NCBI RefSeq assembly: GCF_003143995.1
Contig: NZ_QFWG01000010.1
Location: 30,801-94,800, forward strand
Source: Pseudoglutamicibacter cumminsii
GTDB lineage: Bacteria > Actinomycetota > Actinomycetes > Actinomycetales > Micrococcaceae
Direction of reading: 5' to 3'
DNA length: 64,000 nucleotides
Under the pieces are notes generated by a model, which was not told the origin of the DNA, ran no database searches, and saw nothing but the letters and a program-made list of their open reading frames with translations. Shown here piece after piece: positions 56,157 to 63,985 of this stretch; within the stretch, counting starts at the first letter, position 1, and every line of letters begins with the position of its first letter. The position numbers and the translations under genes are program-made.

Positions 56157-56423
56157 CGTTTTATGTGTGGGAATTGCCTGACGGCTGGGCAGTGGTTCAG
56201 GTCGCAAACCGGACCGCGTAACCCATATGCTGGGGTGAAGCCGGGAGCCTAGTGACGGTTCGCTCACCTTTCTGCACTGCGTCATCCCGATCGCCGCGTG
56301 CGCGTTGCAGGTCATCATCTTGGTTTGGGGCGCCGTAGTGGGTCACCGGCGCGCCAAGGACGTCGCATCCCAATAGCGGAACACAAGCGGGCGGGCACGC
56401 TGTGACGTTGCTAACATCAGCGT
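56157..56423. other. Non-coding or decayed stretch before the ankyrin pseudogene
   Basis: No intact gene. A minus-strand open frame ending at 56197 has a plausible-looking last ~55 residues (VTHYGAPNQDDDLQRARGD), but its upstream part runs antisense to the pseudogene and has no convincing start. It may be the stump of a lost gene. Confidence 0.4.
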
Positions 56424-57074
56424 ATGGCTCGCAAGCGTAAAACCCTGCCCCTCGAACTTCGCTGAGATCCTCGAAAGCGGCGAGCAACTGGGACACTCCA
56501 CGTATGCGGCTATTGCTGGAGCTTGGTGCCAACCCGAATCCTGACAGCAGGCACCTACCACTCATGATCTCGGCGCGCTCATGCCGTGTCGAAGACGTGC
56601 GTATGCTCCTCGAGCACGGCGCTAACATCCACGCCCTCGAATGGCCGCACGACTACACCGGAGCTGTATCGGCTCTCCGGGGTTCCGCCGGTGCAACTGA
56701 TCGAAGCGCACGATGGAACTAGCCGCATCGAGGTCCCTGACCTTCCGGTGCGGAAACAGTTCTCGTGGCTGTTGGATCACCTAGTGCCCATGGGCGGGCC
56801 AGCGGAGACCGTGCAGGGTGAAATGGTGCGCATCGCGGGGAGGATTGGCGGCGAACTGTTCAACAACGGCGGCGGGAACTGGGACGACGACTACCGGGCC
56901 ATGTGCGATACCTGGCTGAACATCGTCGGAACCAATGCTGCGGCCATCGCGACGTTGAGGCGGGGGCTCATTGACGAGGATGCGGTCAAGGCTATCGAGG
57001 CGGCTTCAGTGCAGTACGTGATCGAGCACCCTGAACCGCTGCCGAATAGTAGCGATCTCCCCTACCAGCGGTAA
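56424..57074 (+). pseudogene. Ankyrin-repeat protein remnant with several frameshifts
   Basis: ATG at 56424 begins MARKRKTLP, the usual start of a family of ankyrin-repeat proteins, but hits a stop within 14 codons. A shift of frame then reads NFAEILESGEQLG; another gives TPRMRLLLELGANPNPDS..VEDVRMLLEHGANIHA (two ankyrin repeats); and a third frame gives LYRLSGVPPVQLIEAHDG and the C-terminal domain VQGEMVRIAGRIGGELFNNGGGNWDDDYRAM to the stop at 57074. At least three frame changes plus missing middle repeats show it is inactivated. The C-terminal frame alone (from ~56660) is open for ~130 codons. Confidence 0.8.
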
Positions 57075-57092
57075 CCCGGTGTAGAGGAAGCC

Positions 57093-57800
57093 TTATTTCT
57101 TGCGTAGCTCTTCCAAAGGTCCGCGGTCGGAGGATGGATGCCAATCAGGAAGGACGTGCTCGCTGTCCTCGATCTCGTCAATGTGGCGTTCGGTAGTGGG
57201 CTTGCCGGGCACTAGTTTGTTGCCTCGCACAACGAAGTGCTGAACCTCGTGCATGGGTTGGGTGGAGAGCCCAGAGATCTGGTAGAGCCCGTTCCCGGAG
57301 CCCGAAACATCGATGTAATAGCGGCTTCCGCCTGTGGAGGCCGCTCCTGCGATGAGGACTTGGCGCGTGTTGAAGAGCTTTTCGCCTGCAGGTTTGCTGA
57401 ATACGGTGACTGGCGCGAAATAGTCGGTGACGTCAGGTTGCAGAAGCAACTCAGGGCGCCCGTCTCCCGTGATGTCAGCGAGCGCGTACGTGTAGGAACC
57501 TGACGGCATGTAAGGGTCAGGATGGTTGAACTTGTAGTCGCCCGGGTTGTCCAGGACGTGGTCGTAGGCGTCGGCGAGCTCTTCGTGAGGCGACTTCTCA
57601 GCGGGTTTCTCGGCAGGTTTTTCAGTAGCTTCGGGGCTCTCAGATGCAGACGCGCCCGGAGTTTCTGAGGCGCTCTCAGATGGGGAAGCACTAGCGCTTG
57701 CGGTTGCCGACGCAGCGTTGTCGCTAGTTTGGCTTTGGCCGCAGCCGGCCAAGGCACCCGCAAGCACGAAACCAATGACCGGCAGAGCGTAGCGCTTCAT
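57093..57800 (-). CDS. Predicted lipoprotein with VCBS/FG-GAP-like domain
   Basis: From ATG at 57800 (AAGGGG upstream) a 235-residue lipoprotein: signal YALPVIGFVLAGALAGCGQ with lipobox LAGC, a Ser/Ala/Glu/Pro-rich linker (about residues 20-75, ASASASPSES and EKPAEKPAEK), then a ~150-residue beta-rich domain with YALADITGDGRPELLLQPD, like a calcium-binding FG-GAP blade. No enzyme motif was found. A longer open frame upstream has no lipoprotein logic. It belongs to the accessory island; function unknown. Confidence 0.78.
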   Translation of the reverse strand: MKRYALPVIGFVLAGALAGCGQSQTSDNAASATASASASPSESASETPGASASESPEATEKPAEKPAEKSPHEELADAYDHVLDNPGDYKFNHPDPYMPSGSYTYALADITGDGRPELLLQPDVTDYFAPVTVFSKPAGEKLFNTRQVLIAGAASTGGSRYYIDVSGSGNGLYQISGLSTQPMHEVQHFVVRGNKLVPGKPTTERHIDEIEDSEHVLPDWHPSSDRGPLEELRKK

Positions 57801-57935
57801 GAAGAAACCCCTTGGAGATCCCTGGTGACAACCGTGCATTAATTTTACTCGGTCAGGTATCTATAACGGGCTATCTATAAGGGTCAAAAGTGTCCGCAAA
57901 AGGCAACGCCGCAGGATCGAATTGGTGGGCAGAGG

Positions 57936-58367
57936 CTATTCGGCTTTGAAGGCCGGGTTCAGTGTTTCGATCGTGGCCATCGGGGTGTCGTAGCCGAGGA
58001 CGTTAAACCCGGCGTCTTCGCCTGGCCACAGGAATGTGTGCTTGAACGTGTCGGACTCGCGGTCGTAGAGTGCGATCCAGGTCTGCCACTTGCCGCGTTC
58101 CGGGTCAGCGGTGAGCTCGCGCAGCCGCTCCAAAATGTCAGGGTTGAGTGCCGGATTCATAATATATATCGGAGTGGGCAGGGTCTCTTCGCCGACGAAC
58201 CGCCATGCCTGTTGCGCGCCATGCGTCTCATCAAGACCGGCGATGCTCACAAAGCCGTGCCAATCGTCGTACTCGTTGAGCTGTTCGTCCACGACCAGGC
58301 ATTGGGCCATGGCCTCAAGGAGCGATTCGGCGGAGTCTGCGTCGACGTTCAAATCAGGTGTAGACAC
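57936..58367 (-). CDS. Unknown small acidic protein, tandem paralogue A (immunity-like)
   Basis: A 143-residue acidic cytosolic protein: DADSAESLLEAMAQCLVVDEQLNEYDDWHGFVSIAGLDETHGAQQAWRF in pieces, RLRELTADPERGKWQTWIALYDRESDTFKHTFLWPGED and YDTPMATIETLNPAFKAE. It has the same length as paralogue B 27 nt upstream. No catalytic motif or signal peptide. Size, acidity and tandem duplication in a small island resemble orphan immunity genes of polymorphic toxin systems, but no toxin is present, so this is a suggestion only. GTG at 58367 follows AAGGAACGCA. Confidence 0.78.
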   Translation of the reverse strand: MSTPDLNVDADSAESLLEAMAQCLVVDEQLNEYDDWHGFVSIAGLDETHGAQQAWRFVGEETLPTPIYIMNPALNPDILERLRELTADPERGKWQTWIALYDRESDTFKHTFLWPGEDAGFNVLGYDTPMATIETLNPAFKAE

Positions 58368-58394
58368 TGCGTTCCTTACGGTTCGGTCGTGAGG

Positions 58395-58826
58395 CTATTC
58401 AGCTTTGAAGGCCGGGTTGAGTGCTTTGATTGTGGACATCGGGGTGTCGTAGGCGAGGACGTTGTAGCCATCGTCTTCTCCGGGCCACAGGAAAGTGTGG
58501 TCGAAGGTGTCGGAGGCGAGGTCGTAGCGGGCGATCCAGGTCTGCCAGTTTCCGCGTTCCGGGTCGGCGGTGAGCTCGCGCAGCCGCGCGATCAAGGCAC
58601 GGTTGAACGCTGGGTTGGCCCCGGACACCGTGGTGATGCGGGTTTCGTCGCCGTTGAACTGCCATGCCTGATGCGCCGAGTGCCCTTCCTCGTAGCCGGA
58701 CACAACCACAAAGCCGTCCCACGGTTTCCGCTGATTGAGTTTCCGGTCCACACGCAGGCAACGGCCGATGACGTCCAGGATCGAGTCCACGGAATCGTAG
58801 TCAACTTCGATGTCGGGTGTAGTCAC
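58395..58826 (-). CDS. Unknown small acidic protein, tandem paralogue B (immunity-like)
   Basis: A 143-residue paralogue of the preceding gene. GTG at 58826 was chosen because GGAGGGAACGCA precedes it and because it gives exactly the same length and start context (GGAACGCAGTG) as paralogue A; a longer frame would begin at 58859. Shared blocks are RLRELTADPERG(N/K)WQTWIA, DTF(D/K)HTFLWPGED and YDTPMSTI(K/E).LNPAFKAE; the N-terminal halves have diverged (about half identical), as expected if they bind different partners. Confidence 0.8.
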   Translation of the reverse strand: MTTPDIEVDYDSVDSILDVIGRCLRVDRKLNQRKPWDGFVVVSGYEEGHSAHQAWQFNGDETRITTVSGANPAFNRALIARLRELTADPERGNWQTWIARYDLASDTFDHTFLWPGEDDGYNVLAYDTPMSTIKALNPAFKAE

Positions 58827-58963
58827 TGCGTTCCCTCCAGTTGCGTTCGGGCTACACACAGAATCATGCTTGATTGGAAGCCTGCTCGTAAAGCTTGAAC
58901 TAATTGGCTGGGCTGTGCAGTTGTGTCCGTTGTGCGGTTTTGTCCACGGCAGATTGGGAACGT

Positions 58964-59494
58964 ATGAACCACTGGATGAATGAGACGAAACTGGAGATCG
59001 AAACTTTTGTCCTCAAAGGGACAGGGGTTACGTTTCCTGAGCTTTTTGCTCAGCACCACGACGAGCATCTGGTATCTATTTCCGCTAATCCAGCCGAGGC
59101 GGCTCGTTGGTGGCATTGGCAAAGCGACAAGGTTCTGCCTGGTGAAGGCTGGGTTTCGTTCGTCCTTAATGGGGCTCAGATCATGCCGCTGGATGCGTGG
59201 ACAAACGTCGCCATTTTTTGGCAGGAACTACTTGATGCTCTTGAAAGCTATGTATCTACTGGCAGAGGGCAAGGGGAATTTAGCGAGGAAACAGCTACCT
59301 TCTCCCTCGTGAAGAGGGGAACGATAGCTGTTTTTGAGCTACGCGGACAGAGGTATCCCGTGGAGCCTGACTCTTTCGTCAAGGCTGTTTTGGGAGCTGT
59401 GCGAGAGTTCTTTACCTGGATTGAAGAATATATAGGCGGAATCGACAAAACATGCCTGGCGAGAATTGAGACGCTGATGGATGGCCTCAAGTAA
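58964..59494 (+). CDS. Unknown protein, AT-richer orphan in the accessory island
   Basis: A 176-residue soluble protein from ATG at 58964 (GGGAACGT upstream); an earlier TTG at 58904 is less likely. It is rich in aromatic residues (WWHWQSD, FFTWIEEY, IFWQELL) and has no recognised domain. Its base composition is visibly less GC-rich than the flanking housekeeping genes and codons such as TTT, ATA and GAA are common, which suggests acquisition. It is divergent from the tandem paralogues and 48 nt before the DUF664 gene. Confidence 0.72.
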   Translation: MNHWMNETKLEIETFVLKGTGVTFPELFAQHHDEHLVSISANPAEAARWWHWQSDKVLPGEGWVSFVLNGAQIMPLDAWTNVAIFWQELLDALESYVSTGRGQGEFSEETATFSLVKRGTIAVFELRGQRYPVEPDSFVKAVLGAVREFFTWIEEYIGGIDKTCLARIETLMDGLK

Positions 59495-59542
59495 CGAGGT
59501 ATTCGGTATCTTTGATCGCAATAGACGCTGAAGGAAAACCAC

Positions 59543-60013
59543 ATGGCCACCACTGCGAAGCCCTATTCCGGGCTCACTGACCAGATCCAGCGCCAACTCG
59601 ATTCGATCATCGAAATGGCTATTCAAGTCGACCGTGCAGGTGTGACCCATGTTCCCCTTCGTAGTCGCTGGACCGTTGCGGGGCTTCTGAACCATCAGCG
59701 GTACGTCATCCGCTTTTGGGTCGCAAATGTCGTGGTCGGAGCTGATCTTCCGGTTCCCTGGACTGATGACCTGCCACATGAAGACTGGAACGCCGACCCT
59801 GAGGTGCCAATCGAGACCTTCGTCGATGCTCTTCGACAGGAGTGGAAACACGCCCAGTCTTTGCTCGCTGCGTACCCACCGGGAGAGCTTGCGTCCCAAG
59901 CTGACGAGGACGGTAGCCGCCCCACGGTCGACTGGGTGTTGTCCCATCTGCTAGCCGAAGTAGCTCGGCACGCCGGGCACATGGACGCCGTCTGCGAGTT
60001 GCTTGAAATTTAA
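59543..60013 (+). CDS. DinB-like DUF664 protein (putative thiol transferase)
   Basis: A 156-residue four-helix-bundle protein of the DinB/YfiT superfamily. Family traits are LDSIIEMAIQVDR, SRWTVAGLLNHQRYVIRFWVAN with a metal-site His, EWKHAQSLLAAYPP and VDWVLSHLLAEVARHAGHMDAVCELLE with the second and third His. The family includes mycothiol- and bacillithiol-dependent S-transferases; the substrate here is unknown. ATG at 59543 has GAAGGA upstream. Confidence 0.85.
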   Translation: MATTAKPYSGLTDQIQRQLDSIIEMAIQVDRAGVTHVPLRSRWTVAGLLNHQRYVIRFWVANVVVGADLPVPWTDDLPHEDWNADPEVPIETFVDALRQEWKHAQSLLAAYPPGELASQADEDGSRPTVDWVLSHLLAEVARHAGHMDAVCELLEI

Positions 60014-60056
60014 TCGGCCGAAAACTGCGGAACCTCAACAACCACAACCACACCGG

Positions 60057-60068
60057 TGACATTTGTCA
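60057..60068 (+). promoter_or_regulatory. TGACA-N2-TGTCA dyad upstream of module 2
   Basis: TGACA-TT-TGTCA lies 82 nt before the module 2 ATPase start. It has the same half-sites and spacing as the dyad before module 1 (50693-50704). Confidence 0.58.
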
Positions 60069-60149
60069 TCCCCTACCCCACACATCCTCATGTTTTCTCG
60101 TGTGATCACGCCCTACCGGCGGGCTAGCAAGCCTCCATAGGGTGAAAAC

Positions 60150-61055
60150 ATGAGTTCAATCATCGAAGTAAGAAACCTCGTCCGACGCTACGGAGACTTC
60201 ACCGCCGTGGACGGCATTGACCTCGATGTTGTCCCCGGGGAGATCTTCGGGCTCCTCGGCACCAACGGTGCTGGGAAAACCTCGACCCTTGAAATCCTCG
60301 AGGGTCTCGCGAAACCCAGCGAAGGCCACGTGCGGGTCTACGGTAAGAACCCCGTGAAGGACCGCAAGAAGATCCGCCCCTACCAGGCCGTGATGCTTCA
60401 AGAAGGCGGATTCCCGCCCGACCTCACCACCAAAGAGACCCTGAAGATGTGGGCCGGGACGCTGTCCACTCCCCTCCCCGTGGACGACGTGCTCGCGATG
60501 GTGGACATGACCGACCGCGCCGGCGTCCGCGTCTCCTCACTCTCCGGCGGCGAGCGCCGCCGCCTCGACCTCGCTTGCGCGCTCGTCGGCCAGCCGCGTC
60601 TGCTATTCCTCGACGAACCAACCACCGGCCTCGACCCAGAGTCCCGCCGGCTCGCCTGGAACCTGCTACGCAAGGCCAACGAGAACGGCACCACCATCGT
60701 CATCACAACCCACTACCTAGAGGAAGCCGAGCAACTGTGCGACCGGCTCGCGATCATGCACCGCGGACGCATCGCAACCTCCGGAACCCTCGCCGACGTC
60801 GTCGCCGGCCACCACTCAACTATCCGGGTGGGTGCACGCCCCGACCTGCCTCGATTCGAGAACATGAGCACGAACGACGGCGTGGCCGAGATCCGCACCA
60901 TGAACCTGCAACACGACCTGACCGAGCTACTTCTGTGGGCGCGCAACAACAACGTGGCCCTGACCGATATCGACGCGCGCCACGCATCGCTCGAATCCGT
61001 GTTCCTCAGCATCGCTGACGACCCCGCGACCTACGCCGCCGCGCAGAACGCTTAA
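60150..61055 (+). CDS. ABC-2 type transporter ATPase, module 2
   Basis: A 301-residue ATP-binding subunit with Walker A GTNGAGKTS (about residues 38-46), Q-loop AVMLQEGGFPPDLT, signature LSGGERRR, Walker B LLFLDEPTTGLD and H-loop ITTHYLEEAEQ. The last ~85 residues are a regulatory tail. ATG at 60150 has AGGGTG upstream. It is 15 nt before the permease gene. Clearly paralogous to module 1, but without its C-terminal Thr/Gln repeat. Substrate unknown. Confidence 0.92.
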   Translation: MSSIIEVRNLVRRYGDFTAVDGIDLDVVPGEIFGLLGTNGAGKTSTLEILEGLAKPSEGHVRVYGKNPVKDRKKIRPYQAVMLQEGGFPPDLTTKETLKMWAGTLSTPLPVDDVLAMVDMTDRAGVRVSSLSGGERRRLDLACALVGQPRLLFLDEPTTGLDPESRRLAWNLLRKANENGTTIVITTHYLEEAEQLCDRLAIMHRGRIATSGTLADVVAGHHSTIRVGARPDLPRFENMSTNDGVAEIRTMNLQHDLTELLLWARNNNVALTDIDARHASLESVFLSIADDPATYAAAQNA

Positions 61056-61070
61056 AGATTGGAGAGCACA

Positions 61071-61841
61071 ATGACAACGCAAGAAACACGCACCGTGTCC
61101 CCGTTCTCCCAGTGGGCCGCGCTCGCTAAAGCAGAATTCACGCTGTTGCGCCGCAACACCGTGCAAGTCATGTACGCAATCGCGCTGCCACTCGCCGTCC
61201 CGCTGCTGTTCCTCCCGTTGGCTAATAACGGGGCAATGAATGAGCAGATCAGCATGGTCGTGGCGCTCATCCTCGCGGTCGGGCTCGCGTTCGTCTCTTA
61301 CTACAACACGCTTTCAGCCGCCGTGAACCGCCGCGAGGAACAAGTGCTGACCCGGCTGCGGGCCGGCGAAGTTGGGGACAGCACCATCCTGACTTCCCTC
61401 GTCACCCCAGGGCTCTTCCTCGGCCTGATCATGTCAGTGGGCATGTTCGCCGTCGCGATCGCGGCACTCGACCTACCTATCCCCACCAACATTCCTTTGC
61501 TTGCCGCGTGCGTCATCGTGACTGTGGTGTTGTTCCTGCTCGCCGGCCTCGTGACCGCGATCTACACCCGCACCCCGGAGTCCGCACAGATCACATCGTT
61601 GCCAGTCATCATGGTGCTCACGATCGGCCCAAGCCTCCTCACCATGCGCAGCATCATGAACGACAGGCTCGCAACCATCACCGAATACGTCCCCACCACA
61701 GCGATGGCCGACGTCATGTCCATCGCCTGGTTCGGCGGCGACATAGCGGATGCCACGAAGCCGATGCTGATCCTCATCGGCTGGGTTGTGGCTACCGCTA
61801 TGATCGTTGCAACAAAGTTCCGCTGGTCCAGGAGAGGGTAA
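61071..61841 (+). CDS. ABC-2 type transporter permease, module 2
   Basis: A 256-residue membrane protein with about six segments (AIALPLAVPLLFLPLANNG, MVVALILAVGLAFVSYYNTL, LVTPGLFLGLIMSVGMFAVAIAAL, LLAACVIVTVVLFLLAGLVTAI, VIMVLTIGPSLL, LILIGWVVATAMIVATKF). ATG at 61071 follows GGAGAGCACA. The kinase ATG begins directly after its TAA, so the genes are tightly coupled. It pairs with the preceding ATPase. Confidence 0.9.
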   Translation: MTTQETRTVSPFSQWAALAKAEFTLLRRNTVQVMYAIALPLAVPLLFLPLANNGAMNEQISMVVALILAVGLAFVSYYNTLSAAVNRREEQVLTRLRAGEVGDSTILTSLVTPGLFLGLIMSVGMFAVAIAALDLPIPTNIPLLAACVIVTVVLFLLAGLVTAIYTRTPESAQITSLPVIMVLTIGPSLLTMRSIMNDRLATITEYVPTTAMADVMSIAWFGGDIADATKPMLILIGWVVATAMIVATKFRWSRRG

Positions 61842-62975
61842 ATGTGGCGCTTCCGCCCCGTTGAATCTTTCGAACTTGACCGGAGCCAACGCGCCTACCG
61901 CGGATTCCAATGGACTCTAGTCATAGCGGCACCAATCCTCACCGCTTTGTCCTGGTGGCTGTACGTGTACCCTCAACACCTCGAGGCAGCCACAAACGCC
62001 CCGGTCTATGTGGCGATCGCCATCCAAGCCATCGTCGCGGGCGTCATCTATGGCGGCTGGATCATGAAGGGAATCGACCTGCGCTCCTCGTGGGGCCAGG
62101 CCGTTGCCCTTCTCATCCCGGTTGGGATTGCACCGCTCGCGTTCATGTGGGCGGGCGCTCCCCAAGCGATCCCGGCGGGAATGGTCGCCGCGTTCCTCTC
62201 GGCGTCTTCCCTCGTCGTCTCCTTGGGCCCGATGTGGGCGGGCATCGTCCCGGTGGGTACCGTACTCGCCTACTCCGTCGCCATCGACGCCCCTACCCCG
62301 ATGTATTTCAGCTTCGCCATCTACGCGGCAACCTTGTGGGTGACGTTCAAATCCTCGGTTTGGTACCTCGATATCCTGCGGGCGATGGAGGAAGCGGCGC
62401 AGGCCCAAACCACGATGCGGTTGGCGGAAGAACGGCTACGCTTCGCCGCGGATCTGCACGACATCATGGGGCAACGTTTGGCTGCGATCTCACTGCAGGC
62501 GCAGACTGCCGGGCAGCTAGCCCGGCAAGGTGGCGACCCGTCGGCTCCGATCGAAGCGATCGTCGAGCTGGCCGATCAGTCGATGACGGACATGAGGGCG
62601 ATGGTCACCACATACCAAGTGCCCGAGTGGAGCGCCGAGCTTGCCGGCGCAATCTCCTTGCTCAAGGCGAGCGGCGCACGCGTCACCGTGACGGGCAAAC
62701 CACCGGCCTCCATGGAGCCCGAAGCCGCCTACATCATCCGCGAAGCGACCACCAACATCCTCAAGCATTCCAACGCGACTGACGTTTCCGTCGTGCTTGA
62801 TGCCACCGGCATGAAGGTCTCCAACAATGGAGTCGATGCGGCCGGTGCGGGGCGCAGCTGGACTGGGCTGGCGGCGCTGCAACGCCGCCTCTCCCCGACC
62901 ACGCTCTCGGCGGAAACAGTGGACGACACGTTCATACTCTCGGCAGAGTGGAACCAGAATGAACGTGATGTGTAA
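61842..62975 (+). CDS. NarL/DesK-type sensor histidine kinase, module 2
   Basis: A 377-residue kinase with about five to six membrane segments before residue ~180. HisKA_3: FAADLHDIMGQRLAAISLQAQ, phospho-His at residue 206. The HATPase N box is present (IIREATTNILKHSNA), but the G1 box reads VSNNGVD, with Asn where an Asp normally binds adenine, so ATP binding may be altered. ATG at 61842 follows the permease stop directly, with GGAGAGGG inside the permease gene end. Divergent in sequence from the module 1 kinase. Confidence 0.88.
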   Translation: MWRFRPVESFELDRSQRAYRGFQWTLVIAAPILTALSWWLYVYPQHLEAATNAPVYVAIAIQAIVAGVIYGGWIMKGIDLRSSWGQAVALLIPVGIAPLAFMWAGAPQAIPAGMVAAFLSASSLVVSLGPMWAGIVPVGTVLAYSVAIDAPTPMYFSFAIYAATLWVTFKSSVWYLDILRAMEEAAQAQTTMRLAEERLRFAADLHDIMGQRLAAISLQAQTAGQLARQGGDPSAPIEAIVELADQSMTDMRAMVTTYQVPEWSAELAGAISLLKASGARVTVTGKPPASMEPEAAYIIREATTNILKHSNATDVSVVLDATGMKVSNNGVDAAGAGRSWTGLAALQRRLSPTTLSAETVDDTFILSAEWNQNERDV

Positions 62976-62998
62976 GGGAAGCAGGCCGGGTAGGAATC

Positions 62999-63601
62999 AT
63001 GATTAAGCTCGCGCTCGTTGACGACGAGGCCATTGTGCGTTCAGCGCTGGCTTCGCTGTTGTCCCTCAATGAAGATCTCACCGTCGTTGCTGAGTACGCT
63101 TCCGGGGAGGAAGCGGTCGAGAACATGGATGGGGTGGATGTCGCGATCCTCGACCTGCAGCTGGGCGGGATCGACGGGATCGAGACCGCTCAAACGCTCA
63201 TGGCGAGCGGGGCTGCGGCCGCGACGATGATCCTGACTTCGCACGCGAGGCCCGGCTATTTGAAGAAGGCGCTCGAGGCGGGTGTGCGGGGATTCCTGCC
63301 GAAGAATGCACGCGCCGAGGACCTTGTGCGAGCTATCACCGAGGTTCACACCGGTAGGCGCGCGATCGACCCGACTTTGGCGGCGGACACGATCGCCGCC
63401 GGGGATTCCCCGCTGACTGCACGGGAGTCCGATGTGCTTGAACTCGCTGCGCTCGGCCTGCCTGTGCATGACATCGCGGTGCGAGCACACCTCGCCGACG
63501 GGACAGTACGGAACTATCTTTCCAACATCCAGATCAAACTTGGAGCCAGGTCCAAGCATGAAGCTGCGGAGATCGCGCGCCGCAACGGCTGGATCGGCTG
63601 A
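62999..63601 (+). CDS. NarL/LuxR-type response regulator, module 2
   Basis: A 200-residue regulator: receiver with DDE at 8-10, phospho-acceptor Asp at residue 52 (VAILDLQLGG), Thr/Ser-Lys positions (ILTSH, GFLPKNA), then a LuxR HTH (LTARESDVLELAALGLPVHDIAVRAHLADGTVRNYLSNIQIKLGARSK in pieces). ATG at 62999 has AGGAATC upstream. The C-terminus HEAAEIARRNGWIG matches that of the module 1 regulator, and similar recognition helices (DGTVRNYLSNI/PGTVRNHISSI) fit the shared dyad. Confidence 0.92.
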   Translation: MIKLALVDDEAIVRSALASLLSLNEDLTVVAEYASGEEAVENMDGVDVAILDLQLGGIDGIETAQTLMASGAAAATMILTSHARPGYLKKALEAGVRGFLPKNARAEDLVRAITEVHTGRRAIDPTLAADTIAAGDSPLTARESDVLELAALGLPVHDIAVRAHLADGTVRNYLSNIQIKLGARSKHEAAEIARRNGWIG

Positions 63602-63631
63602 CTCGTACAAACAATGCAAAGGAGCACAACC

Positions 63632-63985
63632 ATGAGTGAATCCACACCAGAACCTACCGGCAAGCTCGGTTACGTCGAGAACCTCGCGCAGCACGTCGAC
63701 TACTCCCCGGGCGAAACCGCCTCAAAGAAAGTCCTGAGCGCTGAGGGCGTGAACGTGGTGTTGTTCGCGTTCGATGAGGGGGAAGAACTAACCGAACACA
63801 CTGCGGCGATGCCTGTTATTGTGCAAGCTCTTGAAGGCGAATTGGAGGTCACCGGCGACGGCGAAACCGTGACGCTGCGCCCTGGCGGCCTGGTTCATTT
63901 CACCACGCGCCTCCCGCACGCTGTCAAAGCGCTCACCAAAGCAAAAATGGCGCTGTATATGCTGAACCGGCCCGCATCGAAATAA
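63632..63985 (+). CDS. Small single-domain cupin protein
   Basis: A 117-residue cupin. The conserved barrel motifs are EGEELTEHTAAMPVIVQALEGELEVTGDGE (motif 1 with a His and Glu) and LRPGGLVHFTTRLPHAVKALTKAKM (motif 2 with a His). Such proteins bind a metal or small molecule, often as isomerases or sensors. ATG at 63632 has AAAGGAG seven bases upstream. It is 30 nt after the module 2 regulator and may be transcribed with it. The exact function is unknown. Confidence 0.85.
   Translation: MSESTPEPTGKLGYVENLAQHVDYSPGETASKKVLSAEGVNVVLFAFDEGEELTEHTAAMPVIVQALEGELEVTGDGETVTLRPGGLVHFTTRLPHAVKALTKAKMALYMLNRPASK

Noticed and set aside
56197..56628. 143-codon minus-strand frame across the ankyrin remnant
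   Set aside because: Half of it is antisense to the remnant and there is no credible start; at most a stump of a lost gene.
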